Assembly (NCBI GenBank): GCA_020445335.1
Contig: JAGRGU010000022.1
Coordinates: 1-34,518 of the forward strand
Source of the DNA: Gammaproteobacteria bacterium
Lineage (GTDB): Bacteria; Pseudomonadota; Gammaproteobacteria; Chromatiales; Chromatiaceae
Direction of reading: 5' to 3'
Length of the DNA: 34,518 nucleotides
The translations under genes were made by a program, and so were the position numbers. Positions 1-9,016 of this stretch are shown piece by piece. The notes below the pieces were generated by a model. That model searched no databases. It worked only from the letters and a program-made list of their open reading frames with translations, and had not been told where the DNA came from. Each line of letters begins with the position of its first letter. Positions within the stretch are counted from its first letter, which is position 1.

Positions 1-785
1 ACGTCGCCAACGATCAGCGCAAGGTTGTTTACGAGCAGCGCAATGATCTGATGAATCTTGACGATATCTCCGAGTCGATCGATTCGTTGCGACACGATGT
101 GGTCAATGCCCTGATCGACCGCTACATTCCGCCTCAAAGCCTGGAGGAGCAGTGGGACGTGCCCGGGCTGACCGAGGCGTTTAAAAGCGAGTACGACCTC
201 GACTACCCGCTGCAGAAGTGGCTGGATGAAGACGATGCGCTGCACGAGGAGACGCTGCGGCAGCGCATTCTGGAGCAGATGACCGACGCCTACAAGGAGA
301 AGGAGGCGCTGGTCGGCAGTGAGAATCTGCGGATGTACGAGAAGGCCGTCATGCTGCAGATTCTCGATCAGCAGTGGAAGGAGCATCTGGCAGCGATGGA
401 CTATCTGCGTCAGGGTATCCACCTGCGCGGCTATGCGCAGAAGAACCCGAAGCAGGAGTACAAACGTGAGGCCTTCGAGATGTTTTCGGCGATGCTCGAG
501 AACATCAAGAAAGAGCTGGTATCGGTGCTGACCAAGGTGCAGGTGCAGTCGCCCGAGTCGATGCAGGCCGAGCAGCAGAGTCACCAGCAGGAGGAGTTCG
601 AGTTTCAGCACGCCGAGTTTTCAGGTTTTGACGAAGCGCCTGCGGCGCAGCCCGAAGCCGCTCCGCAGGAAGCGCCGGGCCAGCAGCAGCCCTTCGTTCG
701 TCCCGACCGGAAGATCGGGCGCAATGAACCCTGTCCGTGCGGCTCCGGCAAGAAGTACAAGCAGTGCCATGGAAGGCTGCAGTAG
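1..785 (+). CDS. secA: SecA preprotein translocase ATPase, C-terminal part (5' end outside window)
   Basis: SecA is the ATP-driven motor that pushes unfolded preproteins through the SecYEG channel. The reading frame is open from the window edge (first full codon at 3, reading [14 protein letters not shown], a typical SecA stretch), so about 260 C-terminal residues are present. They cover the helical wing/scaffold region, then a Gln/Glu/Ala-rich linker, and end in the zinc-binding tail [14 protein letters not shown]. That tail (C-x-C-x8-C-H) binds SecB and phospholipids. The stop is TAG at 783-785, followed by a strong intrinsic terminator. The identification is secure; only the start lies outside. 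Confidence 0.97.
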   Translation, partial: VANDQRKVVYEQRNDLMNLDDISESIDSLRHDVVNALIDRYIPPQSLEEQWDVPGLTEAFKSEYDLDYPLQKWLDEDDALHEETLRQRILEQMTDAYKEKEALVGSENLRMYEKAVMLQILDQQWKEHLAAMDYLRQGIHLRGYAQKNPKQEYKREAFEMFSAMLENIKKELVSVLTKVQVQSPESMQAEQQSHQQEEFEFQHAEFSGFDEAPAAQPEAAPQEAPGQQQPFVRPDRKIGRNEPCPCGSGKKYKQCHGRLQ

Positions 786-836
786 GGTCGCCGATACTGC
801 GGCTGCCAGTGAACGCTGGAGAGTGACGACATCACA

Positions 837-861
837 GGGGCTGCCCGGGCAGCCCCTTTTT
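837..861 (+). terminator. Rho-independent terminator after secA
   Basis: A perfect 8-bp stem, GGGGCTGC / GCAGCCCC with loop CCGG (837-856), is followed by five T (857-861). It lies between the secA stop (785) and the argJ start (881), so it should separate the two transcripts. Confidence 0.9.
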
Positions 862-880
862 CGTAGACCGGGTAATTGCG

Positions 881-2092
881 ATGAACCAATCCGAGAGAGA
901 GTTTTTTCCCGTTGCCGGGGTTCGGCTGGGCGCGGCAGCTGCCGGCATTCGCTATCAGAATCGAAATGACCTGGTGGTTATTGAGATGGAGCAGGGAGGC
1001 AACTGTGCGGCGCTCTTCACACGCAACAGTTTCTGTGCCGCGCCGGTGGTGCTGGCACGGCGCCACCTCGAGGCCGCACGGCCGCGCTATCTGCTGATCA
1101 ACTCCGGCAACGCCAATGCCGGCACCGGCGCTCAGGGAATGCATGACGCGCTGGAGAGCTGTCGGGCGCTGGCGGCGCTACGGGGTTGCCGGCCGGAGCA
1201 AGTACTTCCCTTCTCCACCGGAGTGATCGGCGAGCCGTTACCGGTGGAGCGCCTGGCGGTGGCGCTGCCCGATGCGCTCAGTGCATTGAGCGAACGCGGC
1301 TGGGCGCTGGCGGCCACGGCGATCATGACCACCGATACGCGGCCCAAGCTGGTATCGCGGGTTTTCGAATTCGAGGGTGCGCGGTTCACCATTACCGGCA
1401 TGGCCAAGGGATCGGGGATGATCAGGCCGGACATGGCGACAATGCTGGCCTACATCGCCACCGATCTGAAGGTCGATAGTGCACTGCTGCAGGGCTGCCT
1501 GAAGGACGCCGCGGATCTCTCGTTCAACGCGATAACTGTGGATGGCGATACCTCGACCAACGATGCCCTGGTGCTGATCGCCAGCGGACATGCCGACTGC
1601 AAGCCTCTGCTGAGTCGCGAGGAGGCGCTGTTCTCGACTTTCTCCGAAGCGTTGACGAGTGTCTGCATGGCGCTGGCACGCAGTATCGTCAAGGATGGCG
1701 AGGGGGCCACCAAGTTGGTCGAGATTCTGGTGGAGGGTGCCACCGGGGAGGGAGAAGCGCGCGAGGTGGCCTATACCGTCGCCCACTCGCCGCTGGTGAA
1801 GACGGCGTTGTTTGCCTCGGACCCCAACTGGGGGCGAATACTGGCGGCGGTGGGACGCGCGGATCTTCCGCAGCTGGATATCGACCGTGTCGAGCTCTGG
1901 CTCGGGGATGTCTGTATCGTTCGCGACGGCGGGCGTGCGGAGGGCTACACAGAGGCAGCGGGCCAGGCGGTGATGGATCGGGATGAGATCCTGATCCGCG
2001 TACGGCTCGGGCGTGGCGATGCCACGGCGCGGATTCTGACCTGCGATCTGTCGTACGACTACGTGAAAATCAATGCCGACTATCGCAGCTGA
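881..2092 (+). CDS. argJ: Bifunctional glutamate N-acetyltransferase / N-acetylglutamate synthase (ornithine acetyltransferase)
   Basis: ArgJ transfers acetyl from N-acetylornithine to glutamate in the cyclic arginine pathway; bifunctional forms also use acetyl-CoA. The 403-residue length is usual. The N-terminus (FFPVAGVRLG) and the autocleavage motif KGSGMIRPDMATML are typical. Thr187 in MATML is the expected nucleophile released by self-cleavage between Ala186 and Thr187. The signature STNDALVLIASG and the C-terminal NADYRS ending also fit. The gene lies 19 bp downstream of the secA terminator. Whether it uses acetyl-CoA (bifunctional) or only acetylornithine cannot be decided from sequence. 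Confidence 0.95.
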   Translation: MNQSEREFFPVAGVRLGAAAAGIRYQNRNDLVVIEMEQGGNCAALFTRNSFCAAPVVLARRHLEAARPRYLLINSGNANAGTGAQGMHDALESCRALAALRGCRPEQVLPFSTGVIGEPLPVERLAVALPDALSALSERGWALAATAIMTTDTRPKLVSRVFEFEGARFTITGMAKGSGMIRPDMATMLAYIATDLKVDSALLQGCLKDAADLSFNAITVDGDTSTNDALVLIASGHADCKPLLSREEALFSTFSEALTSVCMALARSIVKDGEGATKLVEILVEGATGEGEAREVAYTVAHSPLVKTALFASDPNWGRILAAVGRADLPQLDIDRVELWLGDVCIVRDGGRAEGYTEAAGQAVMDRDEILIRVRLGRGDATARILTCDLSYDYVKINADYRS

Positions 2093-2125
2093 ACCAGACT
2101 TGGCGAACTCGGGCGTCTGACCGCG

Positions 2126-3070
2126 ATGGACTCTCTGCAGGTTGCGGTCGCGGTCATTCAGGACCGCGAAGGCAGGGTGCTGCTGAGCCGCAGAGCGCCA
2201 TCCTCGCACCAGGGGGGATTGTGGGAGTTTCCGGGCGGCAAGCTCGATCCCGGAGAGACGCTGGCGCAGGCGCTGCGGCGCGAGATCCGTGAAGAGTTGG
2301 GGATCAGCGTGGAGCATCACTCTCCGTTGATTCGAATTCGACACGACTACCCGGATCGCAGCGTGCTGCTCGATGTGCAACGGATCGACGCGTATAGCGG
2401 CGAGCCCGAGGGACTGGAGGGACAGCCGCTAGTCTGGGTCAAGCCGACGGATATGGGCGACTATCCAATGCCCGCTGCCGACCGTCCGATCGTCTCCGCG
2501 CTGCGGCTGCCGGACAGACTGCTGATCACCGGCAACGATCCACTCGATACCTCGGGCTTCACACGCCGCATGCAGGTAGCGTTGGCCGCCGGCGTCAATC
2601 TGGTCCAGCTGCGAGCGCCGGGGCTCGGCGAGCGGCGTTATCGCCGGCTTGCGGCACTGTTGTTGCCATATTGTCGCCAGCATGGCGCGCGGCTGCTGCT
2701 CAACGCCTCCGCCGAGGTTGTCGACGATCTGGGTGCAGACGGCGTGCATCTGAATCGCCACCGCCTGATGGCGCTGCGGCAGCGCCCCCTGGGACCTGAG
2801 CGCTGGGTTTCCGCCGCCTGTCACAACCTGGAAGAGTTGCGTCGGGCCGAGGCGGTCGCCGATTTCGCACTGATCTCGCCGGTACTGCCGACCGTGTCGC
2901 ATCCCGGCCGCATGCCGCTCGGTTGGCAGGGCTTCGCGCGGCTGGCAGACGCGGCGCGGATTCCTGTCTATGCACTGGGGGGGATGCGGCCGGAGATGGT
3001 GGGCGAGGCACGCCGTCACGGTGGCCAGGGAATTGCGGCGATCGGCGCACTCTGGCCGGGCAGGCTGTGA
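2126..3070 (+). CDS. Nudix hydrolase (MutT-like) fused to a ThiE/TenI-like domain
   Basis: The protein has 314 residues in two domains. Residues about 1-130 are a Nudix hydrolase with a complete Nudix box (GGKLDPGETLAQALRREIREELGI), expected to bind Mg2+ and hydrolyse oxidised nucleotides such as 8-oxo-dGTP. Residues about 135-312 are a thiamine-phosphate-synthase/TenI-like barrel (VQLRAPG, GVHLNRH, YALGGM). In the barrel, positions that bind substrate in true ThiE look altered: LLLND becomes LLLNAS, GVHLGQxD becomes GVHLNRHR, and the TxTK loop becomes TVSHPG. TMP synthase activity is therefore doubtful. This fusion is a known gammaproteobacterial arrangement, often called mutT, near argJ and secA. 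The gene is 33 bp after argJ, probably the same operon, and converges on yacG. Confidence 0.9.
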   Translation: MDSLQVAVAVIQDREGRVLLSRRAPSSHQGGLWEFPGGKLDPGETLAQALRREIREELGISVEHHSPLIRIRHDYPDRSVLLDVQRIDAYSGEPEGLEGQPLVWVKPTDMGDYPMPAADRPIVSALRLPDRLLITGNDPLDTSGFTRRMQVALAAGVNLVQLRAPGLGERRYRRLAALLLPYCRQHGARLLLNASAEVVDDLGADGVHLNRHRLMALRQRPLGPERWVSAACHNLEELRRAEAVADFALISPVLPTVSHPGRMPLGWQGFARLADAARIPVYALGGMRPEMVGEARRHGGQGIAAIGALWPGRL

Positions 3071-3089
3071 TGTGTCAGTGATCCGGTCG

Positions 3090-3290
3090 TTACTGTTCTT
3101 CAGGGTGTAGGAACGGCGCTGACGACTCGGTTTCTTCGGCGATGCGGTAGCCCTCGTCCAGCCACGCACCAAGATCGATCAAACGGCAGCGTTCGCTGCA
3201 GAAGGGACGCCAGGGAGAGTCGCTGCGCCACAGAAAAGGCGCCTTGCAGACGGGGCAGTGAGCCCGCACGGTGTTCTCTTCCATTGCCAT
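3090..3290 (-). CDS. yacG: DNA gyrase inhibitor / zinc-binding protein YacG
   Basis: YacG is a small zinc protein that binds GyrB and inhibits gyrase. It has 66 residues from the ATG at 3290. The zinc ligands are the C-P-V-C pair near the N-terminus and F-C-S-E-R-C about 15 residues later, followed by the usual [11 protein letters not shown] segment. Start codons GTG (3293), ATG (3290) and ATG (3284) are all in frame. The ATG at 3290 shares one base with the zapD TGA (TGATG), a coupling arrangement, and is preferred. It is the last gene of the pilB-pilC-pilD-coaE-zapD-yacG series. Confidence 0.93.
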   Translation of the reverse strand: MAMEENTVRAHCPVCKAPFLWRSDSPWRPFCSERCRLIDLGAWLDEGYRIAEETESSAPFLHPEEQ

Positions 3291-4066
3291 CACAGAATGC
3301 AGGTGTTCAGCGAAAAAGGTACGTCAGTGCGGGTCTGGCTCGGTCGCTCCTCTTCGGAGGGCTCCATGAAGCGCACTGTGAAGCGGTGTTTGCCACCGCT
3401 GATCTCGGCGAACAGCCTTACCTCGCGTGGTATCGAGACGCGCACCAGTTGTGCCGGCGCCTGCGGGTCGATACTGCGCTGAAAGAAGCCGCCGGTAGCG
3501 GTTTCGTTGCTCGGGCTGGTGCTGGTCCGAACCAGCGACAGCAGCAGTTCGATCGCATCGGAGACCGGGTCGAGCGTTGCCAGCCAGCGCTCGCTCTCCT
3601 GATGTCGGAAGGCCTTGGGCTGCTCCAGCCAGAAGTGGTAGTGCGGCAGGTCAAAGGCGCAACTGCCGCCGGGGATGCTGCTGCGCTGCAGGATGCTCTT
3701 CAGGAACTCGTTGTTGCGCATCGCGTGCCCGATCTGTCCATCGATGGTGAAGATCTTGGCGGTCGCTTTGGCCAGCCGGTCGAGAATGATATCCAGTCGT
3801 TCGGTATCGATCCCGGGTGTTCTGCGGATTCCAGAGAGCTTCTCCCGCTGGCGGTCCAACTCCTTGATCAGCTCCGCCTTGATATCCGCTCTGGAGAATA
3901 TATTGACCATGTTGAGCAGGCCATCGACCGCGGCCCGGCTACTCCAGACGTCATCCTTGGGGAGGTAGAAATCGACCTGCTGAAAGAGGTGTTCGAGCCG
4001 CAGCAGCGTGCGCATCTTCTCGTTCAGTGGGTGCTCATAAACGATCTTTTCCGCCGCGGGTGACAT
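3290..4066 (-). CDS. zapD: Cell division protein ZapD (FtsZ-bundling)
   Basis: ZapD crosslinks FtsZ filaments and stabilises the Z ring. The 258-residue product opens with [21 protein letters not shown], the hallmark ZapD N-terminus, and ends in [11 protein letters not shown], close to the usual DVPF ending. The frame stays open upstream to 4303, but that extension is low-complexity and antisense to coaE, so the ATG at 4066 (preceded by GGAG) is chosen. The stop TGA overlaps yacG by one base. A 136-bp gap separates it from coaE. Confidence 0.95.
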   Translation of the reverse strand: MSPAAEKIVYEHPLNEKMRTLLRLEHLFQQVDFYLPKDDVWSSRAAVDGLLNMVNIFSRADIKAELIKELDRQREKLSGIRRTPGIDTERLDIILDRLAKATAKIFTIDGQIGHAMRNNEFLKSILQRSSIPGGSCAFDLPHYHFWLEQPKAFRHQESERWLATLDPVSDAIELLLSLVRTSTSPSNETATGGFFQRSIDPQAPAQLVRVSIPREVRLFAEISGGKHRFTVRFMEPSEEERPSQTRTDVPFSLNTCIL

Positions 4067-4202
4067 GTGGCTCCAGCAAACAGCATTGAGGAATCGAATG
4101 GGACAGGCGGTTATTCTCCATGATTTACCCATGGAAGGTAAATAGGGCGCCCATTCGTCAGGCCAGGTGAATGCGGTGGATGTGAACTCGAGCGTGGTTG
4201 GC

Positions 4203-4802
4203 TCAGTGTGACGCGGCCAGTTCCAGGTAGCGTGCGTGCAGGCGATCGATCTGCGGCTCGAGCGCGTCCAGCGTACCGCTGTTGTCGATGATATCGTCGG
4301 CATGCTGCAGGCGATTCTGCCGTGGCGTCTGCACCGCGAGAATTGCCCGCGCCTGCGCTTCGGAAACCTTGTCGCGCCGGGTTACGCGCGCGATCTGCAC
4401 CGATTCGCTGCAATCGACCACCAGCACCCTGTCCACATCCCTGCTCTGTCCCGTCTCCAGCAGCAGCGGGATCGCGAGGATTGCGTACGCTGTATCGAGC
4501 GCCTCCAGCCGCTGCCGCATGGTCGCCCGGATCCTTGGGTGTAATATCGATTCGAGTGCCTGCCGGGCGTCGGGATGGTCGAAAACGATGCTGCGCAGGC
4601 CCGCTCGGTCGAGCGTGCCATCGGCAAGGATCAGATCCTCGCCGAATCTCGCTGCGATCTCCCGCAGCGCCGGTTGGCCCGGCGCCACCACCTCCCGCGC
4701 GACCAGATCCGCGTCGATCACCGGCACACCCAGCGCCGCGAAGCGATCGCTCACCGCGCTCTTGCCGCAACCGATGCCGCCGGTCAGCCCGACCACCAGC
4801 AT
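4203..4802 (-). CDS. coaE: Dephospho-CoA kinase
   Basis: CoaE phosphorylates the ribose 3'-OH of dephospho-CoA, the last step of coenzyme A synthesis. The 199-residue product starts MLVVGLTGGIGCGKS, in which GGIGCGKS is the P-loop. It continues with DADLVAREVV, a substrate-contacting segment, and HPRIR, both family hallmarks. An upstream in-frame ATG (4850) would add 16 unrelated residues inside pilD. The ATG at 4802 shares a base with the pilD TGA and gives the normal length. Linkage to pilD is conserved in gammaproteobacteria. Confidence 0.96.
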   Translation of the reverse strand: MLVVGLTGGIGCGKSAVSDRFAALGVPVIDADLVAREVVAPGQPALREIAARFGEDLILADGTLDRAGLRSIVFDHPDARQALESILHPRIRATMRQRLEALDTAYAILAIPLLLETGQSRDVDRVLVVDCSESVQIARVTRRDKVSEAQARAILAVQTPRQNRLQHADDIIDNSGTLDALEPQIDRLHARYLELAASH

Positions 4803-5671
4803 CAGAGGCCGGCCCAGTTGAGATAGAGCCCGTTGATCGATTCGCCCCACATCAGGCTGATCCAGCCGGCAGCGGCGAGATAGGGGCCGAAGGGGATGGG
4901 CAGGCTTCTGTCACGGCCCAGGAAGAGAATCATCGCTACGCCAACCAGGGCACCGACCAGCGAGGAGAGCAGGATGATCTGGAACAGCGACTGCCAGCCG
5001 AGCCAGGCGCCGAACAGTGCGAACAGCTTGAAGTCGCCGTAGCCCATCCCCTCCTTGCCGGTGATCAGCCGGAACAGCTGGAAGATGCTCCACAGCGAGA
5101 GATACCCCGCGGCCGCGCCGATAATTGCCTCTTCGGGAGTGACAAATAGGCCCCAAAGGCTCGCCAGCAGACCCAGCCAGAGCAGCGGCAGAACGATGTT
5201 GTCCGGCAGCAGTTGCTGGTCGTAGTCGATCATCGTCAGCGCGATCAACGCCCAGGTGAGCGTCAGTGCCGCCAGCAACTGCCACCCGGGCCCGAAGTGC
5301 CAGGCTACGATCAGCGAGAGCAGCCCCGTGACGCCCTCGATCACCGGGTAGCGAAGGGAGATGCCCTTGCCGCAATCTGAGCAGCGGCCGCGCAGCAGCA
5401 GATAACTGACGACCGGGATATTTTCCCATGCGCGGATAAGGTGGCCACAGTGGGGGCAGCGAGATGCCGGGCGCGCAAGATCGAAGAGCTCCTCCTCGGG
5501 AGGAGGCGTCGAATCCAGCAGTTCGTGGCACTGCGCTCTCCACTCCCGCTCAAGCATCACCGGCAGGCGGTAGATGACGACATTGAGAAAGCTGCCGACC
5601 GAGAGACCGATCAGCGTGCAGAAGAGAAGAAATATGACGGGGTTTTGTTCGAGAAACTGGATCAGAAACAT
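4802..5671 (-). CDS. pilD: Prepilin leader peptidase / N-methyltransferase PilD
   Basis: PilD is an inner-membrane aspartic protease that cleaves class III leaders from type IV prepilins and N-methylates the new N-terminus. It has 289 residues and about eight hydrophobic segments. A cytoplasmic loop carries two CxxC zinc pairs (Cys72/75 and Cys97/100). The catalytic aspartates are expected at Asp149 (MIDYD) and Asp213 in the GYGDFKL motif. The N-terminal GLSVGSFLNVVIYRLP is characteristic. It lies 82 bp after pilC with a long inverted repeat in between, and overlaps coaE by one base. Its substrates are presumably the two pilins at 9017-9928. Confidence 0.96.
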   Translation of the reverse strand: MFLIQFLEQNPVIFLLFCTLIGLSVGSFLNVVIYRLPVMLEREWRAQCHELLDSTPPPEEELFDLARPASRCPHCGHLIRAWENIPVVSYLLLRGRCSDCGKGISLRYPVIEGVTGLLSLIVAWHFGPGWQLLAALTLTWALIALTMIDYDQQLLPDNIVLPLLWLGLLASLWGLFVTPEEAIIGAAAGYLSLWSIFQLFRLITGKEGMGYGDFKLFALFGAWLGWQSLFQIILLSSLVGALVGVAMILFLGRDRSLPIPFGPYLAAAGWISLMWGESINGLYLNWAGL

Positions 5672-5711
5672 CGGTGGGAGGCGTTCGTGGTTGCGGGCGG
5701 CGGAGCGGACG

Positions 5712-5740
5712 GTGTGACGAAGCGGGTCGCTTCGTCACAC
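5712..5740. repeat. Perfect 13-bp inverted repeat in the pilC-pilD spacer
   Basis: GTGTGACGAAGCG (5712-5724) and its exact complement (5728-5740) are separated by only GGT. No T-run follows on either strand, so it is not a standard intrinsic terminator. In the pil transcript it would form a very stable hairpin between the pilC stop and pilD start, which could stabilise upstream mRNA or lower pilD expression. Confidence 0.85.
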
Positions 5741-5753
5741 AACCGAAAGCTTG

Positions 5754-6989
5754 CTATTTGCCCAATACCGCCGAGCCCATCTGGAATATCGGCAGGTACA
5801 TCGCGATCACCAGACCGCCGATCAGCGTACCCAGGATCACCATGATCAGCGGTTCCATAAGGCTGCTCAAGGCGTCGACCGCGTTGTCTACCTCCTCCTC
5901 GTAGAAGTCGGCCACCTTGGAGAGCATGGCGTCGATCGAGCCGGACTCCTCGCCGATGGCGACCATCTGGATAACCATGTGCGGGAAGAGATTCTGCTGC
6001 TTCATCGCCAGCTGCAGCGACTGACCGGTGGCGACATCCTCGCGCATGCGCAGCACCGCTTCGCTGTAGACCACGTTGCCGGTGGCGCCGGAGACCGACT
6101 CCAGCGCCTCGACCAGCGGCACGCCGGCGGAGAACATCGTCGCCAGTGTGCGTGAGAAGCGTGCCAATGCAGCTTTGTTGACGATAACGCCGATGATCGG
6201 TGTCTTCAGCAGCAGTTTGTCCACCGTATGGCGAAACTTGCGCGAGCGCTTCCAGACCGCGCCGAAGCCGTAGGCGGTGGCGAGCACGATGATCAGCAGC
6301 ATCCACCACCACTCCTGCATCCATTCGGACATCGCCACCACCATCTGGGTGAAGGCGGGGAGGTCGGAACCGAAACTGGAGAACAGCTCCTGGAACTGCG
6401 GGATTACGAAGATCATGATGATCGAGGTGACCAGGATCGCGACGATGATGACCGCGGCGGGATAGAACATCGCTTTCTTGATCTTACCCTTCAGCGACTC
6501 GGTCTTCTCCTTGTAGGTGGCGATCTTGTCGAGCAACTCCTCGAGCACACCCGCCGCCTCGCCTGCCTTGACCAGGTTGCAGAAAAGGTCGTCGAAGTAG
6601 AGTGGGTGTTTTTTCAGCGCCTCCGCCAGCGCGGTACCCCCCTCCACGTCGGCCTTGATGGAGAGAATCAGATCCTGCATCGAGGGGTTGTCGTGCCCAC
6701 GACCGACGATATCGAAGGCCTGCACCAGCGGAACACCGGAGGCCATCATCGTCGCCAGCTGGCGGCTGAATACGGCGATATCGCCGGCGCGGATCTTCTT
6801 TTTGCGACTGCTCAAGAGGGTCGATTTCTTCTTGACCTTGAGCGGGTTGATCCCCTGGCGGCGCAGATCCGCGCGCACCAGCGCCATACTGGCGGCCCGC
6901 GATTCGCCTTTGACACGCTTGCCGCGTTTGTCGGCGCCCTCCCATGTGAAGACGTCCGCCTTCGCGGCTTTGGGTGCTGCTGCAGCCAT
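5754..6989 (-). CDS. pilC: Type IV pilus inner-membrane platform protein PilC
   Basis: PilC (GspF family) is the polytopic inner-membrane platform that couples the PilB motor to pilin insertion. The 411 residues contain two tandem T2SF domains, each with the typical segments: FSRQLATMMASGVPLVQAFD in the first and FSRTLATMFSAGVPLVEALE in the second. Hydrophobic helices follow each domain and one lies at the C-terminus. The N-terminus (VFTWEGADKRGKRVKGE) matches the family. It starts 5 bp after the pilB stop, so it is co-transcribed with pilB. Confidence 0.97.
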   Translation of the reverse strand: MAAAAPKAAKADVFTWEGADKRGKRVKGESRAASMALVRADLRRQGINPLKVKKKSTLLSSRKKKIRAGDIAVFSRQLATMMASGVPLVQAFDIVGRGHDNPSMQDLILSIKADVEGGTALAEALKKHPLYFDDLFCNLVKAGEAAGVLEELLDKIATYKEKTESLKGKIKKAMFYPAAVIIVAILVTSIIMIFVIPQFQELFSSFGSDLPAFTQMVVAMSEWMQEWWWMLLIIVLATAYGFGAVWKRSRKFRHTVDKLLLKTPIIGVIVNKAALARFSRTLATMFSAGVPLVEALESVSGATGNVVYSEAVLRMREDVATGQSLQLAMKQQNLFPHMVIQMVAIGEESGSIDAMLSKVADFYEEEVDNAVDALSSLMEPLIMVILGTLIGGLVIAMYLPIFQMGSAVLGK

Positions 6990-6994
6990 ATCGC

Positions 6995-8707
6995 TTAATC
7001 CTTGGTTACGCGGTTGATCTCTTCCAGGCTGGTGACGCCGTCACGGACCTTTCTCAGTCCGGACTGCCGCAGCGGCACCACACCCTCCTTTTCAGCTTGA
7101 TCGGCCAGTTGCAGGGAGTTTCCACCCTCCATGATGATGCGACCCATCGTTTCTGAGACGGGCATCACCTGGAAGATGCCAACCCGGCCTTTGTAGCCGC
7201 CGTTGCAGCGGTCGCAGCCGACCGGCTTGAAGACGGTCAGCCCATCGAGATGCTCCTCTTTGAAGCCCTCTTCAAGCAACGCTTCGCGCGGCAGACTGTC
7301 GGGTGCCTTGCAGTGTGGGCAGAGGCGCCGCGCCAGGCGCTGCGCCATGATCAACAGCACCGATGAGGCGATGTTGAACGGCGGAATACCCATGTTGGCC
7401 AATCGTGTCAGCGTCTGCGGTGCGTCATTGGTATGCAGCGTCGAGAGTACCAGATGACCGGTCTGCGCCGCCTTGACTGCGATCTCGGCGGTCTCCAGGT
7501 CGCGGATCTCGCCGACCATCACGATATCGGGGTCTTGCCGCAGAAAGGCGCGCAGCGCCTCGGCGAAGGTGAGGCCGGTCTTGGTGTTCTGATTGACCTG
7601 GTTGATACCGGAGACCTGGATTTCGACCGGGTCCTCGACCGTGGAGATATTCACGTCCGGCTTGTTCAGCAAATTCAGGGCGGTGTAGAGCGAGACCGTC
7701 TTGCCGCTGCCGGTGGGGCCGGTGACCAGAACCATGCCGTAGGGTTTGCCGATCGCGTTGAGGAACGCCTTCTGCTGATCTTCCTCGAATCCGAGTGCTT
7801 CGATGCCGACCTGTGCGCTGGTGGGATCGAGGATGCGCAACACCACCTTCTCGCCGTAGAGCGTCGGGCAGGTGTTGACGCGGAAGTCGATCGAACGGTT
7901 GCGCGACAGTACCATCTTGATGCGCCCATCCTGAGGCACCCGTTTTTCGGCGATGTTCATGCGCGACATCACCTTGATGCGCGCGACCAGGCGGCTGGCC
8001 AGGTTGACCGGCGGTGAAGCGACCTCGCGCAGCATACCGTCCTGGCGGAAACGCACCCGGAAATTCTTTTCGTAAGGCTCGAAGTGGATGTCCGACGCGC
8101 CGCCGTTGATGGCGTCGAGCAGCACTTTGTTGACGAAACGCACCACCGGCGCCTCGTCGATATCCATATCGCCGTCGTCGGAGCGCTCGTCAGCGTCATC
8201 GATGGTGATGTCCAGGCTGTCGAGGTCGGTGTCCAGCAGTTCCGACATGCTGGTATCCGAGGCGGTCAATGCCTGCTCGATATACTGAGTGAGCTTGCTC
8301 TCCTCGACCACCACCGCTTCGGTCGCCAGCCCGGTATGGAACTTGATCTCATCCAGGCCGTGCAGATTGGTCGGGTCGGAGACACCGAGGAAGAGGCGTT
8401 TTCCACGCTTGAACAGTGGCAGCGCGTGGTGGTTGCGGATCAGCTTCTCCGCCACCAGCTTGATCGGCAGGAACTCCATATCCAGCACGCTGAGGTCGAA
8501 CAGCGGTACACCGAATTCCTGCGAAGCCGCTTCGGCGATCACCAGGCTGTCGAGAATCTTGTTTTCGACCAGATGGGTAACAAATGGCGTGCGCTTCTTG
8601 AGCGCTTCGTCGAACGCCCTCTGCGCCTGTTCGCTGGTCAACAAATCGTCGCGTACCAGCCGGTGGGCGAGTCCGCTAAGCCTGATCTGGGGTTTGGTTG
8701 TAACCAT
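6995..8707 (-). CDS. pilB: Type IV pilus assembly ATPase PilB
   Basis: PilB is the hexameric cytoplasmic ATPase that powers pilus extension. The 570 residues include an N-terminal T2SSE_N region (about 45-150) and an acidic linker (about 155-185). The motor domain has Walker A GPTGSGKT at 330-337, an atypical Walker B ending in Glu400 (DIVMVGE) and a His box (LSTLHTNDA, about 421-429). A tetracysteine zinc site is formed by Cys463/466 and Cys498/501; this zinc motif is present in PilB but lacking in the retraction ATPase PilT. It heads the pilB-pilC-pilD series. No clear sigma-54 or sigma-70 promoter was found upstream. Confidence 0.97.
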   Translation of the reverse strand: MVTTKPQIRLSGLAHRLVRDDLLTSEQAQRAFDEALKKRTPFVTHLVENKILDSLVIAEAASQEFGVPLFDLSVLDMEFLPIKLVAEKLIRNHHALPLFKRGKRLFLGVSDPTNLHGLDEIKFHTGLATEAVVVEESKLTQYIEQALTASDTSMSELLDTDLDSLDITIDDADERSDDGDMDIDEAPVVRFVNKVLLDAINGGASDIHFEPYEKNFRVRFRQDGMLREVASPPVNLASRLVARIKVMSRMNIAEKRVPQDGRIKMVLSRNRSIDFRVNTCPTLYGEKVVLRILDPTSAQVGIEALGFEEDQQKAFLNAIGKPYGMVLVTGPTGSGKTVSLYTALNLLNKPDVNISTVEDPVEIQVSGINQVNQNTKTGLTFAEALRAFLRQDPDIVMVGEIRDLETAEIAVKAAQTGHLVLSTLHTNDAPQTLTRLANMGIPPFNIASSVLLIMAQRLARRLCPHCKAPDSLPREALLEEGFKEEHLDGLTVFKPVGCDRCNGGYKGRVGIFQVMPVSETMGRIIMEGGNSLQLADQAEKEGVVPLRQSGLRKVRDGVTSLEEINRVTKD

Positions 8708-9016
8708 CCGTCAATTCGACAAAACTGCCTTCCGGTAAGTGATTCAGCAAGCTACAGTCGGTGAAATTAAATCTTCCGCTCGCCCGAAGCAAGCCGGAGT
8801 GGCGCCGGTCTACGACCAATCAAGGTTCCCGGCACCCTGCCCATAGCCCGGATTTCTCCGGCTAAGAAAACTATTCGGCAAACCGCGCCGAAACTGTAGC
8901 CTGCATGATGCCTGAAAAAACCGCAAACTGCTCGGCTTTTCGCAAAGCGGACAATACCTTAGTCGCTTTGACTGCTCAACTGCTTGAACTCTGGGTCCGA
9001 GCGGGTGGGGGAGGGG
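8708..9016. other. Gene-free spacer between the second pilin and pilB
   Basis: This 309-bp stretch carries no convincing ORF. The clearest structure is an imperfect palindrome at 8844-8864: TAGCC-C-GGA paired with TCCGGCTA around a TTTC loop, with one bulged C. It resembles REP-type palindromes rather than a terminator. The pilB promoter must lie here or upstream on the minus strand, but I could not identify it. Confidence 0.5.

Noticed and set aside
1238..2380. 380-residue open frame on the minus strand opposite argJ
   Set aside because: It is the antisense shadow of a GC-rich gene: composition is Arg/His/Gln-rich with no family motif, and argJ on the other strand is unmistakable.
3284..4063. 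259-residue plus-strand open frame opposite zapD
   Set aside because: Antisense shadow; zapD on the minus strand has clear family termini at both ends.
5712..5740. Calling the pilC-pilD hairpin an intrinsic terminator
   Set aside because: No U-run follows the stem on either strand, and pilD would be cut off from its expected operon.
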